A stretch of 64,000 nucleotides of DNA. Source: an uncultured Pseudomonadales bacterium (lineage in GTDB: Bacteria > Pseudomonadota > Gammaproteobacteria > Pseudomonadales > Porticoccaceae). Every line of letters begins with the position of its first letter. The stretch's first letter is position 1. A program made the translations under genes and the position numbers. The notes beneath the pieces were generated by a model that worked only from the letters and a program-made list of their open reading frames with translations, was not told where the DNA came from and made no database searches. Positions 56,815 to 64,000 of the stretch are shown one piece after another. The stretch spans positions 1,701,386-1,765,385 of the forward strand of contig OX044363.1 of NCBI GenBank assembly GCA_943846685.1, read 5' to 3'.

Positions 56815-56876
56815 AGCCGGATAAAAGAGCAGGTTAAAAGAGTCAGTTAAAAAGAGGCGGTTAGAAAGAGCTGGTT
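56815..56876. repeat. Degenerate tandem repeat of about 15 bases
   Basis: Five imperfect units of GGTTAAAAGAGC type (for example AGGTTAAAAGAG, CAGTTAAAAAGAGG, CGGTTAGAAAGAGC) fill the gap between purU and the CvfB-like stop. The last unit forms half of the hairpin at 56867-56887. Confidence 0.75.
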
Positions 56877-56887
56877 AAACCAGCTCT
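56867..56887 (-). terminator. Hairpin across the CvfB-like stop codon, possible terminator
   Basis: AGAGCTGGTT and AACCAGCTCT pair around a single central base and include the UAA stop. On the minus strand a short TTTCT tract follows, so it could end transcription, but the U run is weak. Confidence 0.4.
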
Positions 56888-57705
56888 ACTACGCCAGGCT
56901 TCAACAGAACACGTTTACTCTTATACAGAGTTCCCAACGCCTGCTTGTACTTTTTCTTAGAGACTTTAAATGCAGCGTAAATCTCTTCCGGCGCACTTTT
57001 ATCGGTAAGCGTTGACTGGCCACCAGAGGCCTGAAGATGCTGAATAATCTGCTCGCCCAAATCGTGATCGCCCTGCAGTGTCGCCTGACTTATAACCAGA
57101 TCAATTTTTCCATCACTGCGAATACTCTTTATAAACCCGGGTAGCCGCTCACCAATCTTCAACGGCCTAAAAGCATCACCGCGAAAGATCAAACCGAGAA
57201 ACTTATCATTGATAACTGCTTTGTAACCGAGGTCGGTACGACCGGCAATCAGCAGATCCACCGCCTGTCGCGGCTTTAACCAAACCGATTCCTCTTCAAG
57301 GTGATTCTGCAATCTTGTCGATGCCGCGATTCTGTCGCTATCCTTATCGTGGAACACGTAGACCACATAGGAATAGCCCTCTTCCATCGGCTTGTCCTGC
57401 TCGCTGTAGGGAACCAGCAGATCTTTCGGCAGCCCCCAATCCATAAAGGCACCGGCATTGTTGATGTCTATAACTTTAAGCATTTCGCAACGACCCACTT
57501 CAACCTTAGGGGTTTCCGTGGTGGCGATTAATAGATCTTCGGAATCGAAATAGAGAAACACATTGAGCCAGTCGCCAATTTCGCAATCTTCGGGAACATA
57601 GCGCGCAGGCAATAAAATTGTGCCCAAATCGTCGCCATCCAGATAGACACCAAAGTCTACTTCTTTAACGACCTCTAACTTATTGAACCTGCCAACTTCT
57701 ACCAT
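56875..57705 (-). CDS. CvfB/YitL-like S1-domain RNA-binding protein
   Basis: The 276-residue protein has three S1-like segments, the first with FNKLEVVKEVDFGVYLDGDD, then LGTILLPARYVPE, the second VGRCEMLKVIDINNAGAFMD, then WGLPKDLLVPYSEQ, and a third VDLLIAGRTDLGYKAVINDK. It ends in a winged helix (APEEIYAAFKVSKKKYKQAL, then GTLYKSKRVLL). This is the CvfB layout. The family binds RNA and affects virulence gene expression in Staphylococcus; its role here is unknown. It is divergent from nothing close and convergent with purU. Confidence 0.92.
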   Translation of the reverse strand: MVEVGRFNKLEVVKEVDFGVYLDGDDLGTILLPARYVPEDCEIGDWLNVFLYFDSEDLLIATTETPKVEVGRCEMLKVIDINNAGAFMDWGLPKDLLVPYSEQDKPMEEGYSYVVYVFHDKDSDRIAASTRLQNHLEEESVWLKPRQAVDLLIAGRTDLGYKAVINDKFLGLIFRGDAFRPLKIGERLPGFIKSIRSDGKIDLVISQATLQGDHDLGEQIIQHLQASGGQSTLTDKSAPEEIYAAFKVSKKKYKQALGTLYKSKRVLLKPGVVELV

Positions 57706-57796
57706 GCTGTAAACCGCTTAAAATTATTGAATACCCAAATCACCCAGAGTCATCGAAGGTTTTCAGGCTTAAATTCGCCGCGGCAGTATACAGCAG

Positions 57797-58144
57797 TTAG
57801 CCCTCAGATACAGATTCAGCCTGCGGCTCGCCAAGCTGTTCATGTGTCGGTGCTACAGAAGCATTTTCAGACTCAGCTACAGCCTTTTCGAGATAGGCAA
57901 TATAATCGCCAACGGTGATAAAACTCTCAATATCTTCATCGCTAATATCAATTGAAAACTGATCCTCAAAATCCATAGCCAAAGCCAACTTTTCCAGTGA
58001 GTCTATTTTCAAGTCATCTAGCAGCATTGAAGGATTGAGCTCTGTAACCTTGCCAGCCTTTCTTACTGCATGATTATCGAGGACAGCTTCGTAGACAGTT
58101 TCGGTGATAGTGCTGGTAACAGCTGGCTGATCATTATTATCCAT
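57797..58144 (-). CDS. Acyl carrier protein-like protein
   Basis: The 115-residue acidic protein has the ACP core LLDDLKIDSLEKLALAMDFE, whose DSL serine (about residue 53) would take the 4'-phosphopantetheine arm. Then come DQFSIDISDEDIESFITVGD and YIAYLEKA. A 30-residue Ala/Glu/Ser-rich tail follows. No fatty acid or polyketide gene lies beside it, so it is an orphan carrier rather than the main AcpP, which would sit in the fab cluster. The tail beyond the core is not typical. Confidence 0.85.
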   Translation of the reverse strand: MDNNDQPAVTSTITETVYEAVLDNHAVRKAGKVTELNPSMLLDDLKIDSLEKLALAMDFEDQFSIDISDEDIESFITVGDYIAYLEKAVAESENASVAPTHEQLGEPQAESVSEG

Positions 58145-58447
58145 AATTATTTTGCCTTTTTTCCATAAGTAAGCGCTTATCTGAAGCGTCGAGCAGAGAG
58201 CTTTTCAAATAAAATTATATTTACAATCGCATCCAATTCGTCAGCATCTAATCCGCTGGAATCCAGTTAAAGGTAGTCTACAAAAACCTGCGGTACCAAT
58301 TGAATTAAAGTATTTCATCGATTGAAAATTAAACGTTCATATATAGACTATAGTTGTAGCGGTTAGTTACTGCAGATATAAAACAGTACCTCCAATACGG
58401 GGTAACGCACGATAGGCCAAACACCCCATCATTCAACGAGCAATCAA
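58145..58447. other. Divergent promoter region between ACP-like and MFS genes
   Basis: This gap of about 300 bases holds no gene. It has a 10-bp palindrome TAAGCGCTTA at 58170-58179, 26 bases ahead of the ACP-like start, which could be an operator. An AT-rich stretch lies at 58205-58230 and at 58315-58350. No -35/-10 pair was convincing. Confidence 0.5.
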
Positions 58448-59647
58448 ATGAAAATATTTTCGACCCCTGGCTTCGCCAATGTCTGGGTACTGACCCTGAG
58501 CAATGCCATGGCCGCCTCGATCATGACACTGATGATACTAGTTGGCAGCCTGGTTGGCGCCGAACTGGCCCCCTCCGCAGAATGGGCCACCCTACCCATA
58601 GCCCTCACCGTGATTGGCACTGCAGCGAGCATCCTGCCAGCCACCGGCTGTATGCAACTGCTGGGTCGCAAGTATGCTTTTCTGGCATTTATGGCACTCG
58701 GCACTTTTGCCTGCTGGCTGGCCAGCAGCGCCCTCGAACAACAGAGTTTTACGTTATTTTGTATTGCCGCAGTCCTACTCGGCTCAACCAATGCCGCACT
58801 GCAGCAGACCCGTTTTGCCGCGATGGAATCTGTAGCCCCTGAACATGGCCCAACTGCCGCATCACTAATGATGTGCGGCGGCATTCTCGCCGCTATTATC
58901 GGCCCTGAACTGGCGGTTGTTGGCGCCCACCTAACCGCCGTCGATTATCAAGGCTCCTACTGGCTAGCCGCAGTAATGGTAATACTCGCCGCGGGTTTAT
59001 TAACCTTCTATAAGCCCACCGTCACAGTCGCCAAACAACAGGCTGCCACCGCTCGCTCAACTGCAGATATAATCCGCAACCCAACATTTATACTAGCCCT
59101 GACCAGTGGCGCAGTCGCCTTTGTCGTAATGTCATTTGTGATGACCGGCACCCCAATCAGCATGCACCATGTGTATGGGCACTCACTGGTGGAGACCAAA
59201 TGGGTGATTCAGAGCCATATAGCGGCAATGTTCCTGCCCTCGCTGATTGCCCCCCTACTGTTCAAGAAACTCGGCATTAGGGGCATGATGGCCGCAGGAC
59301 TGGCCTGTTACTGCGCAACCATTGCCATCGGCTATTTTGATATCAGTGTTAAGGGTTTCTGGATGCAGCTAGTGCTACTGGGAGTCGGCTGGAATTTTCT
59401 GTTTGTCTCGGGAACCGCACTTCTACCGAGAACCTATGAAGAGCGAGATAAGTTTAAGGGACAGGCTATCAACGACCTAACCGTGTTTACCTTTCAGGCT
59501 TTAGCCTCACTGTCCGCAGGATGGGCGCTCGGCTTGATCAACTGGCAACAGATGCTACTTATCTGCCTGCTGCCAATTGCGATAATGCTGGTACTGTTAC
59601 TGGTTGAAGGCAAAGTTAGTCGAAACCAGAGTCAGTCGCCGCGATAG
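58448..59647 (+). CDS. MFS transporter
   Basis: The 399-residue protein is hydrophobic throughout, with about 12 transmembrane helices, for example [40 protein letters not shown] and [20 protein letters not shown]. The cytoplasmic loop [20 protein letters not shown] matches the MFS motif A region (G-R-K). The substrate is unknown. The opening [20 protein letters not shown] looks like an MFS N-terminus. It ends 15 bases inside the convergent queD 3' end, so the two overlap tail to tail. Confidence 0.88.
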   Translation: MKIFSTPGFANVWVLTLSNAMAASIMTLMILVGSLVGAELAPSAEWATLPIALTVIGTAASILPATGCMQLLGRKYAFLAFMALGTFACWLASSALEQQSFTLFCIAAVLLGSTNAALQQTRFAAMESVAPEHGPTAASLMMCGGILAAIIGPELAVVGAHLTAVDYQGSYWLAAVMVILAAGLLTFYKPTVTVAKQQAATARSTADIIRNPTFILALTSGAVAFVVMSFVMTGTPISMHHVYGHSLVETKWVIQSHIAAMFLPSLIAPLLFKKLGIRGMMAAGLACYCATIAIGYFDISVKGFWMQLVLLGVGWNFLFVSGTALLPRTYEERDKFKGQAINDLTVFTFQALASLSAGWALGLINWQQMLLICLLPIAIMLVLLLVEGKVSRNQSQSPR

Positions 59648-59988
59648 ACACAGCCACTAGTGCAGGTCTCTTTGATAGTAATACAGCTAAGCAGAGGCAA
59701 CTGAGGTTTTAGCTTGCCCCAGATCCAAATCGCCAGATTCTCACTGGTCGGATTTTCCAAACCTTCGATATCATTGAGGTAATGATGATCCAGCTGCTCA
59801 TAGATAGGCGCAAAAGCCTTCTTGATATCACCAAAGTCGATAACCCAACCACTGGTATCGCCAATCGGCCCTTCGACATGGATAGACACCATAAAAGAAT
59901 GGCCGTGCAAACGCGCACATTTATGCCCCTCAGGAACATTGGGAAGACGATGAGCCGCCTCGATATTAAATTCTTTGTAAATCTGCAT
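59632..59988 (-). CDS. queD: 6-carboxytetrahydropterin synthase (QueD-like)
   Basis: The 118-residue protein has the PTPS fold with [20 protein letters not shown], then [38 protein letters not shown] and [12 protein letters not shown]. Zinc histidines are in AAHRLP and LHGHS; the catalytic Cys is in KCARLHGH. It makes a preQ0/queuosine precursor from dihydroneopterin triphosphate. There are no other que genes here. The gene overlaps the MFS gene tail to tail by 16 bases. Confidence 0.93.
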   Translation of the reverse strand: MQIYKEFNIEAAHRLPNVPEGHKCARLHGHSFMVSIHVEGPIGDTSGWVIDFGDIKKAFAPIYEQLDHHYLNDIEGLENPTSENLAIWIWGKLKPQLPLLSCITIKETCTSGCVYRGD

Positions 59989-60066
59989 TTTTACTACTTT
60001 AGAGGACTAATTAGGGGGCATATCTTAGGGCCGCACAAACTATATGTATATAGTGTTAGAAAATGT

Positions 60067-60094
60067 TTGACAGCTAACCTCAATTCAGTAGAAT
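60067..60094 (+). promoter_or_regulatory. Sigma-70 promoter of the tRNA-Val/tRNA-Asp unit
   Basis: TTGACA (60067-60072) and TAGAAT (60089-60094) are separated by 16 bases, a near-consensus sigma-70 promoter. Transcription should start about 10 bases before the tRNA-Val 5' end at 60112. Confidence 0.9.
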
Positions 60095-60111
60095 GCACTC
60101 CTTCTTTCAGG

Positions 60112-60187
60112 GGGTGGTTAGCTCAGCTGGTAGAGCATCGCCCTTACAAGGCGAGGGTCACAGGTTCAATCCCTGTACCACCCACCA
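60112..60187 (+). tRNA. tRNA-Val (anticodon UAC)
   Basis: This is a 76-base cloverleaf with acceptor GGGTGGT/ACCACCC, D-arm AGCTCAGCTGGTAGAGC, anticodon stem TCGCC/GGCGA with loop CTTACAA (anticodon TAC), T-arm ACAGGTTCAATCCCTGT and encoded CCA. It is the first of two tRNAs, 19 bases ahead of tRNA-Asp. Confidence 0.97.
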
Positions 60188-60206
60188 AAGTTTAGAAAGT
60201 TTATGC

Positions 60207-60283
60207 GGACCGGTAGTTCAGCTGGTTAGAATGCCGGCCTGTCACGCCGGAGGTCGCGGGTTCGAGTCCCGTCCGGTCCGCCA
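60207..60283 (+). tRNA. tRNA-Asp (anticodon GUC)
   Basis: This is a 77-base cloverleaf with acceptor GGACCGG/CCGGTCC, D-arm AGTTCAGCTGGTTAGAATG, the anticodon loop CTGTCAC (anticodon GTC), T-arm CGCGGGTTCGAGTCCCG, discriminator G and encoded CCA. The discriminator base and GUC anticodon fit AspRS recognition. Confidence 0.97.
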
Positions 60284-60292
60284 CTAAAATAG

Positions 60293-60326
60293 AAAAGGCT
60301 GCCTCGAAAGAGGTGGCCTTTTTTAT
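60293..60326 (+). terminator. Rho-independent terminator after tRNA-Asp
   Basis: AAAAGGC-tg-CCTC-gaaa-GAGG-tg-GCCTTTT is an interrupted stem with a GNRA-type loop, followed by more T residues. It begins 10 bases past the CCA of tRNA-Asp. Confidence 0.88.
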
Positions 60327-60600
60327 TTTCAGTTCGGACTGTCCGTATGGACGAGAACCCCGTTCGACTAATCGTCCTCCAGGACGATTTGGACAGCCTT
60401 CAGGCTGCCCCAAAGGGTTTTTGAATCACTAATTTGCAAGGCAAGCTTTGGACGCGCAGCAACGCTGGGCGCCCCAAAGGGGTGAAAAAAGCCCTAAGGC
60501 TTTTTGAATCACTAATCTTCTTCCAAGAAGATTTGGACAGACTTTAGGCTGCCCCAAAGGGGTGAAAAAAGCCCTAAGGCTTTTTGAATCAATCCCGCTC
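60327..60600 (+). repeat. Three-module hairpin array trailing tRNA-Asp
   Basis: Beyond the terminator, modules of about 60-85 bases repeat, each ending in TTTTTGAATCA(CTAAT). The module stems are a variable stem (60371-60388, 60434-60444, 60515-60532), a CAGCC/GGCTG-type stem, CCCC-aaa-GGGG and AAAAAGCC-ctaa-GGCTTTTT. The copies 60471-60511 and 60551-60591 are identical over 41 bases. No gene fits. Two leading hairpins (60341-60352, 60355-60365) complete the run. No function is known. Confidence 0.8.
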
Positions 60601-60696
60601 TTCCTGCAACAAAACAAAAATAGAAAAAGCTGCATAAGCAAACCTTCTCACTGCACCAATTTGATCCAACCACCCCACCCCATCAGTATCTAGAAT

Positions 60697-60891
60697 ATGA
60701 CCATCAGCAAACGCCTACTAAAATACTTCAACCGGAAGAAATCAGACTCTACCGACAAAAACCATACCCGCTACAGAAACGATATCTGTAACCATTGGGA
60801 TCTCGATTATATGTCCATAGAAGAAATCGACCGGCTCCTTGAAGAGGGTGATGTTAAGACCACAATTCCGCGTAAAAAGAAGGACAACTAA
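60697..60891 (+). CDS. Small hypothetical protein
   Basis: The 64-residue frame reads MTISKRLLKYFNRKKSDSTD, then KNHTRYRNDICNHWDLDYMS and IEEIDRLLEEGD, ending in basic KKKDN. It is strongly charged with a helical Glu/Leu segment, with no motif recognised. Neighbours are the hairpin array and uvrB. The short length and missing clear ribosome site make it uncertain that it is expressed. Confidence 0.45.
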   Translation: MTISKRLLKYFNRKKSDSTDKNHTRYRNDICNHWDLDYMSIEEIDRLLEEGDVKTTIPRKKKDN

Positions 60892-61063
60892 GCAACCACA
60901 TATACCAAAAAAAAATCCGCAAATAAACAACCTGTACAAATTCAACCGAACATTGCAAGTTGTGCGATGCGCAAACATCACAGCTGGACATCAACACCAG
61001 AGCTATTTACATAGCAATTAATACCAACGGGCTAAAGATTACCCTAAAAATTGAAACCAAGGA

Positions 61064-63133
61064 TTAACCGGCCAACATCTGCTCGCGCAGCTTGCCAATC
61101 TGATCTCTGGTCTGGGCAGCTTCCTCAAACTCAAGATCGCGGGCATGTTGATACATCTTTTCTTCCAGACGCTTAAGTTCTTTGCCTATATTGGCAATCG
61201 GTGCAGCATCACTGGAAATGTCATAACTGCCCAAACCCTCCGCAACCTTCTTGCCACGCTTAGGTTTACCCTGCCCGGCGTAGGCACCTTCCATAATATC
61301 CGCAACCGACTTTTTAATCCCCACAGGTTTTAATCCATGCAGTGTATTGTGCTCAATCTGCTTAGCGCGACGCCGTTCAGTCTCATCCATAGCCCGCTGC
61401 ATAGAGCCAGTGACCTTATCCGCATAGAGGATTGCCTTACCCTTCACATGTCGGGCGGCGCGGCCAATGGTTTGAATCAATGACTGTTCGGAGCGCAAAA
61501 AGCCCTCTTTATCCGCATCAAAAATAGTCACCAGCGAGACTTCCGGTATATCCAGACCCTCACGTAACAGATTGATACCGACCAACACATCGAATTCCCC
61601 GAGCCGCAGATCGCGAATTATCTCGATGCGCTCCACCGTGTCTATATCCGAATGCAGATAGCGCACCCGCACATCGTGCTCGGCCAGATAATCGGTTAAA
61701 TCTTCGGCCATGCGCTTGGTTAAAACGGTAATCAAAACCCGTTCGTTATCGGCAACCCGCAGACGAATTTCAGATAGCGCATCATCGACCTGTGTCTGAG
61801 CCGGGCGCACTTCAAGAATAGGATCGAGCAAGCCGGTTGGACGTACTACCTGCTCGACAATTTGACCGGCATTTTCCGCCTCGTATCTACTCGGCGTAGC
61901 CGAAACAAAAATCATCTGTGGCGCCAGATCTTCCCATTCATCAAAACGCATTGGCCGATTATCCAGCGCCGAAGGCAGTCTAAAGCCATACTCCACCAAG
62001 GTTTCCTTGCGCGAGCGATCGCCTTTGTACATACCACCAATTTGCGGCACGGTAACATGGGACTCATCAATAATTAGCAGCGCATCGTCGGGCAGATAAT
62101 CAAACAGGGTTGGCGGTGGCTCGCCTGGGGGGCGCCCGGACAGATAGCGAGAATAGTTTTCAATGCCGTTGCAATAACCCAGCTCACGCATCATCTCGGT
62201 ATCGTAGCGAACTCGCTCACCCAAACGTTGCGCCTCAACCAACTTATCCACCGAGCGCAACTGCTCAAGGCGTTCGTCGAGTTCTATTTTGATCTTGTCA
62301 GCCGCTTCCAGAACCATATTGCGCGGGGTGACATAGTGGGATTTGGGATAGATAGTAAAGCGCGGTACCTTGCGCAGCACTTCGCCGGTCAGCGGGTCAA
62401 ACAGCGTCAGGTTTTCAATCTCTTCATCAAACAGCTCAATACGCAGCGCCTCATAGTCGGAGTCCGCTGGGTAGACATCGATAACATCACCGCGAACTCT
62501 ATAAGACGAGCGGTCAAAATCAATATCGTTGCGTTTGTACTGAAGTTCCGCAAGGCGCCGCAGAACATCCCGCTGGTCAATTTTTTCACCGCGGGACAGA
62601 TGCAGCACCATCTTTAGGTAGGACTCGGGATCGCCAAGACCGTAGATAGCAGATACCGTCGCCACCACAATCACATCGCGGCGCTCCATCAGCGCCTTGG
62701 TGGCACTTAGGCGCATCTGTTCAATATGCGAGTTTACCGCGGCATCTTTCTCGATAAAGGTATCGGAAGAAGGCACATAGGCTTCCGGCTGGTAGTAATC
62801 GTAATAGGAGACAAAGTACTCGACCGCATTATTCGGAAAGAAGCTTTTAAACTCGCCATATAACTGAGCGGCCAATGTTTTGTTGTGCGCCATGACAATG
62901 GTTGGTCGCTGCACGGCCTCCATCACCTTGGCCACGGTAAAGGTCTTGCCCGACCCAGTCACCCCCAACAGGGTCTGACCGGCGAGGCCATTTTCCAAAC
63001 CCTGGACCAACCCCTTAATCGCGGTGGGCTGATCTCCGGCCGGCGAATAGTCGCTGACTACGGTGAGTGGCGGCATTGGCGCTATATTAGAAGAGCTGTT
63101 ATTTGAAGAGCTATTAGTAGCCTTATTCGGCAT
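61064..63133 (-). CDS. uvrB: UvrABC excision nuclease subunit B
   Basis: The 689-residue protein has Walker [21 protein letters not shown], the beta-hairpin [20 protein letters not shown], the [20 protein letters not shown] region, helicase motifs [20 protein letters not shown] and [20 protein letters not shown], and a C-terminal UVR motif ([20 protein letters not shown]). It loads at DNA damage with UvrA. The ATG at 63131-63133 (MPNKATN) is two bases past the MlaC-like stop, so I chose it over the ATG at 63188, which would overlap that gene by 55 bases. The N-terminal Ser/Asn linker is extra. Confidence 0.98.
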   Translation of the reverse strand: MPNKATNSSSNNSSSNIAPMPPLTVVSDYSPAGDQPTAIKGLVQGLENGLAGQTLLGVTGSGKTFTVAKVMEAVQRPTIVMAHNKTLAAQLYGEFKSFFPNNAVEYFVSYYDYYQPEAYVPSSDTFIEKDAAVNSHIEQMRLSATKALMERRDVIVVATVSAIYGLGDPESYLKMVLHLSRGEKIDQRDVLRRLAELQYKRNDIDFDRSSYRVRGDVIDVYPADSDYEALRIELFDEEIENLTLFDPLTGEVLRKVPRFTIYPKSHYVTPRNMVLEAADKIKIELDERLEQLRSVDKLVEAQRLGERVRYDTEMMRELGYCNGIENYSRYLSGRPPGEPPPTLFDYLPDDALLIIDESHVTVPQIGGMYKGDRSRKETLVEYGFRLPSALDNRPMRFDEWEDLAPQMIFVSATPSRYEAENAGQIVEQVVRPTGLLDPILEVRPAQTQVDDALSEIRLRVADNERVLITVLTKRMAEDLTDYLAEHDVRVRYLHSDIDTVERIEIIRDLRLGEFDVLVGINLLREGLDIPEVSLVTIFDADKEGFLRSEQSLIQTIGRAARHVKGKAILYADKVTGSMQRAMDETERRRAKQIEHNTLHGLKPVGIKKSVADIMEGAYAGQGKPKRGKKVAEGLGSYDISSDAAPIANIGKELKRLEEKMYQHARDLEFEEAAQTRDQIGKLREQMLAG

Positions 63134-63135
63134 AT

Positions 63136-63903
63136 CTATTTCACCTGCACTGGACAGGGAGGAATGCCAACAATCTCGGCTTTCGCGCAAATATCGCTAA
63201 AATATTCCCGGTTCTTGATCTGTAGTTCAGTAATCAACGTCTGTACGCCCTTCTCATCGATTGTCTTGCGGAATTTATGCTTCTTCACGGCTACGTAAGT
63301 AATGCCCTTAAAACGCACATCAACGGCCTTCCAACGGCCCGCCTCTGCTTGCTTAATCAACACATCAAAATGAATATCCGGTATCAGGGAAGATTCCATC
63401 AGCACCTGAACCCAACCCATACCGGCGCGTTGATTAACCACCACATCGACAACCCGAAATCGTTGCCCGGAATAACGCTCCAACCCCTCAAAGGCATAAC
63501 GCCGCAAAGTATTGTCAACCGCATCCACAAGAGCGGCTCTATCGGCCTGGTTCAGCAGGTCAAAACGTTGGCGACCAATCAGTGCGCTAGTGGTAGATCT
63601 GGAATCCCACAATGGCTTTACTAAACGATTAACAAACCGCTGATAAGCCACTGGATCATCCAAGTAGCGCTGCTGGTTTTCGCCAAGCTCCAGAGTCACC
63701 TGACTAAACAGTGGTTCAAAGCTATTGAGAACGGTCTTTTTTGTCGATAAAAGTGGTTTATTCTGAGAATAATCCCCGGACTGTTCAGGGGGAATAGATG
63801 CGCTAGCCAATTTAGGCTCAGCGGCAAAACCTAACTGCGCGGCTGAAAGAATCAGCAACAGAGCCAAAATAGACTTTATATGCAGTTTAAATAGATTTGC
63901 CAT
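63136..63903 (-). CDS. MlaC/Ttg2D-like phospholipid-binding periplasmic protein
   Basis: The 255-residue protein has a signal peptide ([20 protein letters not shown]) and the MlaC-type segments [20 protein letters not shown], then [20 protein letters not shown] and [20 protein letters not shown]. The domain fits the lipid carrier of the Mla ABC system, but no mlaA, B, D, E or F genes are present, so it could be a paralogue. Rather than the mla operon its partner is uvrB, two bases downstream. A TATAAT box lies 63 bases upstream. Confidence 0.85.
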   Translation of the reverse strand: MANLFKLHIKSILALLLILSAAQLGFAAEPKLASASIPPEQSGDYSQNKPLLSTKKTVLNSFEPLFSQVTLELGENQQRYLDDPVAYQRFVNRLVKPLWDSRSTTSALIGRQRFDLLNQADRAALVDAVDNTLRRYAFEGLERYSGQRFRVVDVVVNQRAGMGWVQVLMESSLIPDIHFDVLIKQAEAGRWKAVDVRFKGITYVAVKKHKFRKTIDEKGVQTLITELQIKNREYFSDICAKAEIVGIPPCPVQVK

Positions 63904-63965
63904 CGCTTGTGTATTAATCCTGTTATTGGCCCTTAAAGGTTCTAAGGCAATTTTAAAAGTTACGG

Positions 63966-63971
63966 ATTATA
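63966..63971 (-). promoter_or_regulatory. -10 box upstream of the mlaC-like gene and uvrB
   Basis: TATAAT lies on the minus strand, 63 bases ahead of the ATG at 63903. A -35 hexamer at 16-17 bases is not clear (TCAATT at best). The box is the likely start of an mlaC-uvrB transcript. Confidence 0.6.
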
Positions 63972-64000
63972 CAGACTGTCAGACTTTAATTGAGTTGCAG

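Noticed and set aside
57727..57918. 63-codon frame on the plus strand opposite the ACP-like gene
   Set aside because: It is a shadow of the ACP-like tail and has no independent support.
60327..60600. Possible CRISPR or integron-like array
   Set aside because: There are no constant-length repeats with unique spacers and no integrase; the repeats are hairpin modules.

Overview
The window is a chromosomal segment of a gammaproteobacterium. Three classic gene orders support this: thrS-infC-rpmI-rplT-pheS-pheT-ihfA-merR-tRNA-Pro, hslV-hslU-(DUF971)-ubiE-ubiJ-ubiB-hisI-hisE-tatA-tatB-tatC, and pairs such as nadK/rhomboid and YeaC/DUF2797. The large NAD-glutamate dehydrogenase, RMF, UvrB, MlaC-like protein and intermediate base composition would suit a marine oligotroph of the Cellvibrionales/SAR92-like group. 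That placement is inference from gene content only.

Layout. 1-313 is the 3' end of a GPH/MFS transporter. 625-1290 is a TetR regulator. 1379-2837 is a dead IS3-type element that abuts the tail of tRNA-Pro. 3030-10535, read leftwards, is the translation-centred operon: thrS, infC (AUU start), rpmI, rplT, a strong terminator, pheST, ihfA, merR and tRNA-Pro. 10716-14169 holds a YaiI-type protein, a glutaredoxin-like protein, rlmKL and rmf. 14407-19278 is NAD-GDH. 19481-26551 is a six-gene MoxR/DUF58/VWA/BatD (Bat) operon with overlapping genes, followed by an orphan ParA-type ATPase. 27400-38700 holds mostly housekeeping and metabolic genes: lipase-like hydrolase, pepN, DUF2797, YeaC, rhomboid, nadK, shikimate kinase, aromatic aminotransferase, esterase, gabD. 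38849-47239 is DUF2459, then hslVU behind a sigma-32-like promoter, ubiquinone genes, hisI/hisE and tatABC. 47241-55781 is more accessory: VOC protein, DHH phosphoesterase, Mpo1-like protein, double DsbA-fold protein, TetR, PQQ dehydrogenase, flavin monooxygenase, lytic transglycosylase lipoprotein. 55933-64000 holds purU, a CvfB-like protein, an orphan acyl carrier protein, an MFS transporter, queD, tRNA-Val and tRNA-Asp, a hairpin array, a small hypothetical protein, uvrB and an mlaC-like gene.

Two observations stand out. First, both tRNA transcription units are followed, just past a rho-independent terminator, by a run of consecutive short hairpins. The tRNA-Asp array is made of three modules of about 60-85 bases, in which one stem differs between copies by two compensatory base-pair changes, and a related run lies behind tRNA-Pro. 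Second, three otherwise intact genes (pheT, the PQQ dehydrogenase and the flavin monooxygenase) are each broken by a single-base indel in or beside a short homopolymer. Because pheT is essential, sequence error is likely for at least some of them.

No CRISPR array, prophage or rRNA operon is visible. Dispersed elements carrying a 'TCATCCTGAGCGAAGCC' core sit in several intergenic gaps, once as four tandem 40-bp copies.
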